Below, piece by piece: positions 1 to 5,943 of a stretch of DNA of 8,880 nt (within the stretch, counting starts at the first letter, position 1; each line of letters starts with the position of its first letter). Under the pieces are notes generated by a model that was not told the origin of the DNA, made no database searches, and saw only the letters and a program-made list of their open reading frames with translations. Origin of the DNA: Novosphingopyxis sp038234155 (GTDB taxonomy: Bacteria; Pseudomonadota; Alphaproteobacteria; Sphingomonadales; Sphingomonadaceae); the NCBI GenBank assembly GCA_038234155.1, contig JBBSUT010000102.1:1-8880 (forward strand), given 5' to 3'. The position numbers and the translations under genes were made by a program.

Positions 1-147
1 ACCGTGCCGCCTGAGACACCGGGACAGCCCGATCCCGGCGAACCTGCGGCGCCGCCGCCCGAGGTCAGCCCGCCCACGCCGGACATCGACATCCCCTCCC
101 CGCAGCAGCAGCCCAGCACCCCCGCGCCCGGTCAGCCAATGGCCTAG
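1..147 (+). CDS. C-terminal fragment of a proline-rich protein (5' end outside window)
   Basis: Frame 1 is open from the first base of the window to a TAG at 145-147 and gives 48 residues, 18 of them proline. The composition is dominated by P, A, E, D, Q, S and T, with a QQQ run and a short acidic DID stretch near the middle, and it ends in GQPMA. There is no hydrophobic segment or recognisable domain. This is the kind of disordered Pro-rich tail seen on some envelope-associated or small hypothetical proteins of sphingomonads. The start, the length and any folded domain lie upstream of the window, so no function can be given. That it is coding is supported by the open frame to the window edge and the codon pattern (third positions almost always G or C), but the low-complexity sequence leaves some doubt. 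Confidence 0.55.
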   Translation, partial: TVPPETPGQPDPGEPAAPPPEVSPPTPDIDIPSPQQQPSTPAPGQPMA

Positions 148-260
148 TGCCGGGCCAGGTGATCGGGGCGGTGGGAGCTCTTTTAAGGGATACTGATCCT
201 GATAACGTAGCGTCCGCGCTGCGCAATCCTGTGAAATGGCGCGTCAAATTTTACATTACC

Positions 261-274
261 AAACTGTATAGTTT
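261..274. promoter_or_regulatory. Candidate operator: AAACT-N4-AGTTT palindrome overlapping a possible -10
   Basis: Arms AAACT (261-265) and AGTTT (270-274) form a perfect 5-base inverted repeat around GTAT, in an AT-rich island in otherwise GC-rich DNA. A TATAGT hexamer (267-272) inside it resembles a sigma-70 -10 element. At the usual spacing the upstream sequence (around 243-249, GTCAAAT) is only a poor -35. The site lies 78 bases upstream of the lipoprotein start at 353. Symmetric AT-rich sites of this size overlapping a -10 are typical operators for TetR- or MarR-type repressors, but no regulator gene is visible in the window. The rest of the 148-352 spacer shows no other convincing element: there is a weak GGAT-ACTG-ATCC repeat at 188-199, and the lipoprotein RBS is at 339-343. 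Confidence 0.35.
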
Positions 275-338
275 CGGAGATATTCTTCCAACGCCGCGAC
301 GTGTAATGCAGTGCTGAGGGTTGGGCTCCACTGTTCCT

Positions 339-343
339 GAGGA
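339..343 (+). promoter_or_regulatory. Ribosome binding site of the lipoprotein gene
   Basis: GAGGA at 339-343 is followed by nine bases and then the ATG at 353. It is one of only two good Shine-Dalgarno sequences in the window (the other is before gatA) and fixes the lipoprotein start. Confidence 0.6.
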
Positions 344-352
344 TAACGTCAC

Positions 353-1072
353 ATGGCTATCGGCAAATCGAACTCTCGTTTTGCCGGGGCTGCGGTCATA
401 GCGCTCTTGTCGCTGAGTGCGTGCAGCCCGCAATCCGCGTCGACTGACGTACCGGTAAAGACCGATACCGCTTCCAATATGGGAGCTGGGACGACGTTAG
501 CTCCAAAGACCGTCGCGCTGGAATTGGCAGGTGAGCCATTCGAGGCGTTGACCGAGCAGGCATTCACCGCGGATCGGTCCAAACTCATGTCCCTGTACAA
601 CGAAGCCGAAACCGCTGCGCTCGGCGTGCGTGATCGCCTGTCACCTCAAGACGCGCAGACGATCGATGGCCTTCTGACCAAAACCAAAACCGCGATCGCC
701 GCTGGCAAGTCCACCGAGATCGCGCTGTCGGCGGTGGAACGTTACAAGCTGATTGTCAGCGCTTTTCCACCCGATGCAAAGATACCGGTGGAAGTCAGCC
801 TTCTCGATTATGCCGGCTTCCGCGTCCAGGCCGATCTTAAAGCCAGCCCAGCGCGGTGGGAAGACGCCAAGACCGCAACCGATTACGCCATGACCCAGTG
901 GGGCGCGATCGCGGGAAAAGTCGGCGACAAGGCGCTCCACGACAAGTTCGGCAAGTCATTGTCTTCGCTGAATGACGCGGTAGCAAATAAAGATTTGAAA
1001 ATGGCAGCGTCGGCCGCAACGCATGAGCTGGATATCGTCGACGAGCTGGAGCATTATTTTAAAACACGCTGA
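353..1072 (+). CDS. Predicted lipoprotein of unknown function
   Basis: A 239-residue exported lipoprotein. The N-terminus has basic residues (K5, R9), a hydrophobic core at about residues 10-21 and a lipobox L21-S22-A23-C24, so signal peptidase II should cut before Cys24, leaving a lipidated protein on the periplasmic side of a membrane. The residue after Cys is Ser, not Asp, which in E. coli logic favours the outer membrane. After a Ser/Thr-rich linker (about 25-55) the mature part looks almost wholly alpha-helical, with alternating Ala/Leu and charged residues and a C-terminal ELDIVDELEHYFKTR helix. I do not recognise the family; a helical-bundle periplasmic protein is all that can be said. 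The ATG at 353 is supported by GAGGA at 339-343, nine bases upstream. It appears monocistronic: the downstream gene is convergent, 31 bases away. Sampled lines inside it are 50-60% GC, against about 70% in a sampled line of the DUF3089 gene, and codon use is more relaxed (AAA, TTG, GCA), hinting at later acquisition or weak selection. Confidence 0.85.
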   Translation: MAIGKSNSRFAGAAVIALLSLSACSPQSASTDVPVKTDTASNMGAGTTLAPKTVALELAGEPFEALTEQAFTADRSKLMSLYNEAETAALGVRDRLSPQDAQTIDGLLTKTKTAIAAGKSTEIALSAVERYKLIVSAFPPDAKIPVEVSLLDYAGFRVQADLKASPARWEDAKTATDYAMTQWGAIAGKVGDKALHDKFGKSLSSLNDAVANKDLKMAASAATHELDIVDELEHYFKTR

Positions 1073-1089
1073 TCGAGCTTTAGCTCAGC
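1068..1089. terminator. Weak hairpin between convergent genes, possible bidirectional terminator
   Basis: The 31-base gap between the convergent lipoprotein and Nramp genes contains GAGCT-TT-AGCTC (1075-1086). It overlaps an alternative outer pairing GCTGA/TCAGC (1068-1072 with 1085-1089). On the plus strand a T/C-rich run (TTTCCTCTTTC) follows; on the minus strand GTGTTTT follows about ten bases later. The stem is short and neither U-tract is clean, so this is at best a weak intrinsic terminator. Its position between two convergent stops is the main argument for it. Confidence 0.3.
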
Positions 1090-1103
1090 TTTCCTCTTTC
1101 GAT

Positions 1104-2384
1104 TCAGGTCGCCAGCTCCCAAAGCTGCTGCCCGCACAGCGCAAGGAACAGCGCGGCCGAGATGCCGAGCACGCCGTTGGTCAGCCAGCCATTGCGATGT
1201 TCGGCCGGAATGGTTTTGCGGTTCAGCAGCAGGATCAGCGTGATCGCCAGGAACGGCATGAAGAACGCGCCGAACGCGCTGTAGAGGATGACGAGGAAGA
1301 ACGGCTTGTCGAACAGCAGCAGCAGCATCGGCGGGAAGGTCAGCCACAGCAGGTAAAAGCGGAACGGACGGCTGCGCTCGGCGTCTTCGGGGCGTTCGGT
1401 CCGGCCCTGCAGCTGGTGCACGAAGTCCGAAAACATCAGGCTTACCCCCTGCCACACGCCCAGCAGCGAAGAGCCTGCGCTGGCCGCGAAGCCGACCAGG
1501 AAGGCGATCGCAATCGGGCGCCCGAAGCGCGCGGCCAGCACGTTCGACAGGCCGAGCAGACCCTCGTCTCCTCCTTCGAGCGTGATATTCGCGCTGTAGA
1601 GCAATTGCGCGCCGACGATCAGCATCGCGATGACGAAGATACCGGTGGCGATATAGGCGGTGTTGTTGTCGAGCCGCATCATCGGCACCCACGCCGGGCC
1701 GCGCCAGCCCTTGGCGTTGACCCAATAACCATAGGCCGCGGTGGTGATCGTGCCGCCCACCCCGCCGATCAGCCCGAGCGTGTAAAATAGCGAGCCGCCT
1801 GGAATGCGCGGGATCAATCCGTCGGCGATCGCGCCGAGATCGGGCACCACCAGGATGGCCAGCCCGACCATCACGACGAACATGACGGCGACAAGCAGCT
1901 TCATGACGTTTTCGAACGTCTGATACTGGTTGAACCAGACAAAGATCAGCCCGCTTATCCCGGCGATGACCGCCCACCATCTGAGATTAAGCACCGGGAA
2001 CATCGCCGTCAGCGGCAGCGCCGTCGCGCTCATCGCTGTGGCGCCGTAGAGCAGCCCCCAGATGAGGATGTACGCTCCGAAATAGACGCTGGTCCAGCGC
2101 CCGAGCGTCTGCCAGCCCTGAAAGATCGTGCGGCCGGTGACAAGGTGATAGCGCGCGGTGCCCTCGGCCAGCGCGATCTTGACGAGGCAGCCGATCACCG
2201 CCGCCCACAGCAGCGCATAGCCGAAGCGAGACCCGGCCACGAGCGTCGCGACCAGATCGCCCGCGCCGACGCCGGTCGCGGCCGCGACAATGCCGGGGCC
2301 GATGTAACGCAGACGCCGGAGCCCGCGCGGCGGCGGAGCGCTGTCGGCGGCGGCGTCTGCGGTTTCGGACGCCGCTTCGGTCAA
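1104..2384 (-). CDS. Divergent Nramp (SLC11)-family transporter lacking canonical metal-binding motifs
   Basis: A 426-residue inner-membrane protein with a charged N-terminal tail (1-25) and about eleven hydrophobic segments in the Nramp/LeuT-fold pattern: TM1 about 29-51, TM6 about 200-222, the last near 400-420. TM1 begins GPGIVAAATG, like Nramp TM1, but where MntH proteins have DPGN this protein has G40-A41-G42-D43. In TM6 the canonical MPH is T214-T215-A216. The Asp, Asn and Met ligands for Mn2+/Fe2+ are thus replaced, so ordinary MntH manganese import should not be assumed. Members of COG1914 with such changes are usually annotated only as Nramp-family divalent metal transporter; the substrate is unknown (perhaps Mg2+, perhaps not a transition metal). 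The start is TTG at 2384, one base after the gatB TGA, with no clear Shine-Dalgarno, suggesting translational coupling to gatB. The first internal Met (118) is far beyond TM1, so the TTG is the plausible start. It is the last gene of the minus-strand block. Confidence 0.87.
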   Translation of the reverse strand: MTEAASETADAAADSAPPPRGLRRLRYIGPGIVAAATGVGAGDLVATLVAGSRFGYALLWAAVIGCLVKIALAEGTARYHLVTGRTIFQGWQTLGRWTSVYFGAYILIWGLLYGATAMSATALPLTAMFPVLNLRWWAVIAGISGLIFVWFNQYQTFENVMKLLVAVMFVVMVGLAILVVPDLGAIADGLIPRIPGGSLFYTLGLIGGVGGTITTAAYGYWVNAKGWRGPAWVPMMRLDNNTAYIATGIFVIAMLIVGAQLLYSANITLEGGDEGLLGLSNVLAARFGRPIAIAFLVGFAASAGSSLLGVWQGVSLMFSDFVHQLQGRTERPEDAERSRPFRFYLLWLTFPPMLLLLFDKPFFLVILYSAFGAFFMPFLAITLILLLNRKTIPAEHRNGWLTNGVLGISAALFLALCGQQLWELAT

Positions 2385-2385
2385 T

Positions 2386-3891
2386 TCAGCCCAGTTTCTG
2401 CTTCAGCATGTCGCTGACCATCTGCGGATTGCCCTGACCCTTCATCGCCTTCATCGTCTGGCCGACGAAAAAGCCGAACAATCGGTCCTTGCCGCCGCGA
2501 TATTGCTCGACCTTGTCCGGGTTGTCGGCGAGCACCTTGTCGATCTCGGCCTCGATCGCGCCGGTATCGGAGGTCTGTTTCAGCCCTTCGGCCTCGGCTA
2601 TTTCCGACGGTTCGCGGCCCGTCTTGAGCAGGATCTCGTAGATTTCCTTGGCCTGCCCGCCGGAGATATCGCCCGCGGCCTGCATCTGGATGATCGCGGC
2701 GTTCGCGTCTGCCGTATCATGCGACAGATCGGCCTCATCGCCCATTCCGTTGCGCACGCCGGGTGCGGTGGACAGCGTCCAGTTGGACACGGTCGTGGCA
2801 ATTTCCTTTTCGGACTTCCCCAGCTTGTCCGCCGTAACCGACAGCAGCACCTCGAAATTGCGATAGCTCTCGACATCGGCGGTCAGCACGGCGGCATTAT
2901 AGGCGCTGAGACCAAGCGCGCTCTCATAGCGGGCGCGCTTGGCATCGGGCAGTTCGGGCAGCGATTCCTCGCAGGCTTTCAGGAATTCGTCGCTCAGCTC
3001 GAGCGGGAGCAGATCGGGATCGGGGAAATAGCGGTAATCATGCGCGTCTTCCTTCGAGCGCATCGACCGCGTCTCGCCCTTCGCCGCGTCGAACAACCGC
3101 GTTTCCTGCACCACCGCGCCGCCATCCTCGATCAGATCGACCTGACGCCGCGCCTCGACCTCGACGACCTGCTGGATGAAGCGGATCGAATTTACGTTCT
3201 TCGTTTCGGTGCGCGTGCCTAGTTCGCCGCCTACTTTGCGCACCGACAGGTTGACGTCGGCGCGCATCGAGCCCTCCTCCATATTGCCGTCGCACGAGCC
3301 GACATAGCGCAGAAGACTTCTGAGCTTGCGCACATAAGCGCCTGCTTCCTGGGGAGAACGCATATCAGGCTTGGACACAATCTCCATCAGCGCCACGCCG
3401 CAGCGGTTGAGATCGACATAGGACATGGTCGGGTGCTGATCGTGCAGCAGCTTGCCGGCATCCTGCTCGATATGGATACGCTCGACCCCGATGGTCTTCT
3501 GCGCGCTGTCCGGGTCCTTCTCGTCCAGCGTCACCACCACCTCGCCCTCGCCCACGATCGGATGGTAGAGCTGCGAAATCTGATAGCCCTGCGGAAGATC
3601 GGCGTAGAAATAATTCTTGCGGTCGAAGCGCGAATATTTGTTGATCTGCGCTCCCATCGCCATGCCGGTGCGCACGGCTTGCTTTACGCATTCGCCGTTC
3701 AGCACGGGGAGCATGCCGGGCATCGCGGCATCGACAAGGCTCACTTGCGTGTTCGGCGCGGACCCAAAATCGGTCGCTGCGCCAGAGAAGAGTTTGGACG
3801 CGCTGGTAATCTGCGCATGGACCTCAAGCCCAATCACGACCTCCCATTCGCCGGTTTCGCCCTGGATGCGGTAGGTTGAACCTTCAGTCAT
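2386..3891 (-). CDS. gatB: Asp-tRNA(Asn)/Glu-tRNA(Gln) amidotransferase subunit B
   Basis: Cytoplasmic subunit of GatCAB that binds misacylated tRNA and phosphorylates the side-chain carboxylate of Glu-tRNA(Gln) (or Asp-tRNA(Asn)) with ATP before amidation. At 501 residues it is full length. The kinase-like catalytic domain occupies about residues 15-300: GLEVHAQ (21-27), the signature DRKNYFYADLPQGYQISQ (90-107), EQDAGK (142-147), LMEIVSKPDMRSPQEA (168-183), GNMEEGSMRADVN (202-214) and GTRTETKNVNS (225-235). A helical domain follows, and the C-terminal YqeY-like tRNA-binding tail covers roughly 405-501, with the typical GGQAKEIYEILL and RLFGFFVGQTMKAMKGQGNP motifs. No key motif is missing. 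The start is ATG at 3891; its Shine-Dalgarno is weak. It is separated from gatA by 97 bases filled by a palindromic element, so expression may depend on read-through from gatC-gatA. Its stop is one base before the TTG of the Nramp gene. Confidence 0.98.
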   Translation of the reverse strand: MTEGSTYRIQGETGEWEVVIGLEVHAQITSASKLFSGAATDFGSAPNTQVSLVDAAMPGMLPVLNGECVKQAVRTGMAMGAQINKYSRFDRKNYFYADLPQGYQISQLYHPIVGEGEVVVTLDEKDPDSAQKTIGVERIHIEQDAGKLLHDQHPTMSYVDLNRCGVALMEIVSKPDMRSPQEAGAYVRKLRSLLRYVGSCDGNMEEGSMRADVNLSVRKVGGELGTRTETKNVNSIRFIQQVVEVEARRQVDLIEDGGAVVQETRLFDAAKGETRSMRSKEDAHDYRYFPDPDLLPLELSDEFLKACEESLPELPDAKRARYESALGLSAYNAAVLTADVESYRNFEVLLSVTADKLGKSEKEIATTVSNWTLSTAPGVRNGMGDEADLSHDTADANAAIIQMQAAGDISGGQAKEIYEILLKTGREPSEIAEAEGLKQTSDTGAIEAEIDKVLADNPDKVEQYRGGKDRLFGFFVGQTMKAMKGQGNPQMVSDMLKQKLG

Positions 3892-3900
3892 AAGAAATAT

Positions 3901-3973
3901 CCGTAATCCTGAGCCTGTCGTAGGGCGTTTAGCCTGACCGAGAAACGTCCTTCGACAAGCTCTGGACTAACGG
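3901..3973. repeat. Large imperfect inverted repeat (REP-like) in the gatA-gatB gap
   Basis: Arms 3908-3930 (starting CCTGAGCCTGTCGTAGGG) and 3943-3965 (containing CGTCCTTCGACAAGCTC) match at 19 of 23 positions when one is reverse-complemented, around a 12-base loop (3931-3942). Flanks CCGTAAT (3901-3907) and ACTAACGG (3966-3973) extend the symmetry with a one-base bulge. The transcript could fold into a stem of more than 25 pairs between the gatA stop and the gatB start. The arm sequence resembles a short palindrome that is dispersed in many copies between genes in sphingomonad genomes; that is from memory. A T6 run (3974-3979) follows on the plus strand only, where no gene needs terminating; on the minus strand it is an A-run before the hairpin. 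Possible roles are an mRNA stabiliser or processing site within the operon, or a passive repeat. Confidence 0.75.
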
Positions 3974-3988
3974 TTTTTTGGAGTGACC

Positions 3989-5488
3989 TCACCACCAATC
4001 CTCGGGCCGTGCATCGAATCCAGAGCGCTCTTCCAGCGCAAGACTCGCGTTCAGCACCGTCTGCTCGTCGAGCGGCTTGCCGATCAGTTGCAGGCCCAGC
4101 GGCAGGCCCTGCTTGTTGAGGCCCGCGGGCACGCTGCTGGCGGGCAGCCCGGCCATCGAAGCGGGCACGGCGAACACATCGTTCAGATACATCGTCAGCG
4201 GATCGTCGGCGAGATCGCCCAGCCCGAACGCCGCGGTCGGCGCGGTGGGGCCGAGGATGACGTCGCAGTCGGCCCAGGCCTGCTCGAAATCGCGGCTGAT
4301 CAGCGTGCGCACCTTGGACGCCTGCGTGTAATAGGCGTCGTAGAAGCCTGCGCTCAGCACATACGTGCCGATCATGATGCGGCGTTTGACCTCGGCGCCG
4401 AACCCGGCGGCGCGCGTGGCGGCGTACATTTCCTGCAGGTCTGCGCTCCCCCCCGATTCCTTGGCAGGCAGATCGCGCAAACCGTAACGCACGCCGTCAT
4501 AGCGCGCGAGGTTGGACGAGGCCTCGGCCGGCGCGACGATATAATAAGCGGGCAGCGCATATTTGGTGTGCGGCAGCGAAACGTCTACGATTATCGCGCC
4601 CGCATCTTTCAGGCGCTGCGCGCCCTCCTGCCACAGCCCATCGATCTCGCCGTCCATGCCATCGACGCGATATTCGTTCGGAATACCGACGCGCAGGCCT
4701 TTGATATCGCCGGACAATGCCGCTTCCCAATCGGGCACCGGGGCGTCGAGCGAAGTCGAATCCTTGGGATCGAACCCGGCCATCGCGCCCAGCATGATCG
4801 CACAGTCGCGCACGTCGCGTGCCATGGGTCCGGCCTGATCGAGCGAACTGGCAAACGCCACCACACCCCAGCGCGAGCAGCGGCCATAGGTCGGCTTGAT
4901 GCCGGTGATGCCGGTGAAGGCGGCCGGCTGGCGGATCGATCCGCCGGTATCGGTACCGGTTGCCGCCGGGCACAGCCGCGCCGAGACCGCTGCCGCGCTG
5001 CCGCCCGAGCTGCCGCCCGGCGAGAGCGCGGTGTTGGAACCATCGTTGCGCCGCCACGGGGACACGACATTGCCGAACGCGCTGGTTTCGTTGGACGAGC
5101 CCATGGCGAACTGGTCCATGTTGAGCTTGCCCAGCATCCCCGCGCCCGCCGCCCAGAGCTTGCCCGAAACGGTCGATTCATAGGGCGGGTGGAAGCCCTT
5201 CAATATGCCGCTGGCCGCGGTGGTTTCCACCCCCTCGGTGCAAAACAGGTCCTTCATGCCGATCGGCACGCCGGCCATGGCACCCAGTTGGCCGCCATCA
5301 GCGCGCGTTTTGTCGACCGCCTGCGCCGCGTCGATCGCGCGTTCGGGCGTGGTAACGAGAAACGCGTTGAGCGCCCCGGCTTTGGCCACGCGCGCGTTGA
5401 ACGCTTCGGCCACCTCGACCGCGGTGAACGTCCCGCTGCGCACGCCGTCCCGGATGGCGGCGACGCCCAGATCGGTGAGTTCCGTCAT
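3989..5488 (-). CDS. gatA: Asp-tRNA(Asn)/Glu-tRNA(Gln) amidotransferase subunit A
   Basis: Cytoplasmic glutaminase subunit of GatCAB: an amidase-signature enzyme that hydrolyses glutamine and passes ammonia to GatB. Counting from the ATG at 5488 the protein has 499 residues, normal for GatA. The Ser-cisSer-Lys triad is complete: K79 in GVPIGMKDLF, cis-Ser160 in the GGSSGGSAAA loop and nucleophile S184 in TDTGGSIRQPA. MGSSNETSAFG and the IKPTYGRCSRWG stretch are also typical, and the C-terminus ends RPEDWW. An in-frame GTG at 5494 would add two residues, but GAGG at 5499-5496 lies seven bases from the ATG and only one from the GTG, so the ATG is preferred. It lies 52 bases after gatC on the same strand and 97 bases before gatB, and is clearly co-oriented in a gatCAB operon. 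Confidence 0.98.
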   Translation of the reverse strand: MTELTDLGVAAIRDGVRSGTFTAVEVAEAFNARVAKAGALNAFLVTTPERAIDAAQAVDKTRADGGQLGAMAGVPIGMKDLFCTEGVETTAASGILKGFHPPYESTVSGKLWAAGAGMLGKLNMDQFAMGSSNETSAFGNVVSPWRRNDGSNTALSPGGSSGGSAAAVSARLCPAATGTDTGGSIRQPAAFTGITGIKPTYGRCSRWGVVAFASSLDQAGPMARDVRDCAIMLGAMAGFDPKDSTSLDAPVPDWEAALSGDIKGLRVGIPNEYRVDGMDGEIDGLWQEGAQRLKDAGAIIVDVSLPHTKYALPAYYIVAPAEASSNLARYDGVRYGLRDLPAKESGGSADLQEMYAATRAAGFGAEVKRRIMIGTYVLSAGFYDAYYTQASKVRTLISRDFEQAWADCDVILGPTAPTAAFGLGDLADDPLTMYLNDVFAVPASMAGLPASSVPAGLNKQGLPLGLQLIGKPLDEQTVLNASLALEERSGFDARPEDWW

Positions 5489-5493
5489 GCGCA

Positions 5494-5500
5494 CACCTCA
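5494..5500 (-). promoter_or_regulatory. Shine-Dalgarno of gatA (decides the start)
   Basis: On the minus strand TGAGGTG reads from 5500 to 5494, with its GAGG core at 5499-5496. That leaves seven bases to the ATG at 5488 but only one to the alternative GTG at 5494, which selects the ATG as the gatA start. Confidence 0.65.
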
Positions 5501-5540
5501 AAACAAATCCGCAGCCCGGAATTGGCGAACTGGCAGGGCA

Positions 5541-5828
5541 TCACTCGATCACCTTGGGCACGCCGAAAAATCCCTCTTCGCTCACCGGCGCGTTGGCCAG
5601 CACCTCGGCGCGTTTGTTGCCGTCGGTGACGATATCGGGACGCAGACGCAGCATATTGGCGATAACCGCGGTCATCGGCTCGACGCCGCTGGTATCCACC
5701 TCGCTCAACTGCTCGACAAAGCCGAGGATGTTGTTGAGTTCGGGTTCCAGCTCCCGGGCTTCATCCTCACTGATCGCGATCCGCGCGAGGCGGGCGATCT
5801 TCAGGACCGTTTGCGTATCAACTGACAT
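5541..5828 (-). CDS. gatC: Asp-tRNA(Asn)/Glu-tRNA(Gln) amidotransferase subunit C
   Basis: Small non-catalytic subunit that wraps around the GatA-GatB interface and stabilises the complex. From the ATG at 5828 it is 95 residues, the normal size, starting MSVDTQTVLKIARLARI as the family does. It has the helical EDEARELEPELNNILGFVEQL segment, VEPM, then LRPD, LANAP and the C-terminal FFGVPKVIE motif, which in the family lies along GatA. The frame extends upstream to an ATG at 5861 and a TTG at 5864, but those 11-12 extra residues (beginning MAGKAGVSDC) do not resemble GatC and have no Shine-Dalgarno. The ATG at 5828 also lacks a strong Shine-Dalgarno, so its start rests on family alignment. It is the first gene of gatCAB and is divergent from the DUF3089 gene; the promoter must lie in or upstream of 5829-5943. 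Confidence 0.95.
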   Translation of the reverse strand: MSVDTQTVLKIARLARIAISEDEARELEPELNNILGFVEQLSEVDTSGVEPMTAVIANMLRLRPDIVTDGNKRAEVLANAPVSEEGFFGVPKVIE

Positions 5829-5943
5829 GTTGCAGTCGCTAACACCGGCCTTTCCCGCCATCAAGCGACAAGCGCTGCGCCCGCCGCTTCAAGCGCGATT
5901 AATCCGCGCACGTTAGCGGGATGACTTTCGCGCCGCAGCCTTT
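5829..5943. promoter_or_regulatory. Divergent intergenic region with inverted repeat CGCTAAC...GTTAGCG
   Basis: This 115-base region separates gatC (minus) from the DUF3089-ruvX pair (plus) and should hold both promoters. A perfect 7-base inverted repeat, CGCTAAC (5837-5843) and GTTAGCG (5912-5918), brackets it, with arms 68 bases apart. Between them are several AAGCG/CGCTT repeats around 5863-5897 (for example AAGCG...CGCTT) and an AT-rich ATTAAT at about 5898-5903. I cannot assign confident -35/-10 hexamers on either strand. Confidence 0.4.

Noticed and set aside
250..272. TTTACA (250-255) and TATAGT (267-272) as a -35/-10 pair
   Set aside because: The spacing is only 11 bases, too short for a sigma-70 promoter, so TATAGT is kept only as a possible -10.
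195..351. Near direct repeat CCTGATAACGT / CCTGAGGATAACGT in the upstream spacer
   Set aside because: Short, differing by a three-base insertion, with no third copy and no link to a known element; likely chance.
1023..1790. 255-codon open frame on the plus strand opposite the Nramp gene
   Set aside because: Low-complexity Gln/Arg/Glu-rich translation, overlapping the lipoprotein end and antisense to a clear membrane protein; a composition artefact.
2503..3222. 239-codon open frame on the plus strand opposite gatB
   Set aside because: Antisense shadow of gatB with no motif or RBS.
3974..3979. T6 run after the palindrome as an intrinsic terminator
   Set aside because: The T-run follows the hairpin only on the plus strand, where no gene is being transcribed; for the gat operon it precedes the hairpin as an A-run, so it would not terminate gatA mRNA.
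5489..5494. GTG at 5494 as the gatA start
   Set aside because: The GAGG at 5499-5496 would be one base from the GTG but seven from the ATG at 5488, which also gives the usual GatA N-terminus.
3983..5629. 548-codon open frame on the plus strand opposite gatA
   Set aside because: It is antisense to gatA, is rich in Arg/His/Gly as expected of a GC-rich shadow frame, has no recognisable motif, and gatA is unmistakable on the other strand.
5829..5864. N-terminal extension of gatC to 5861 or 5864
   Set aside because: The added residues do not resemble the family, there is no Shine-Dalgarno before them, and the ATG at 5828 gives the standard 95-residue GatC.
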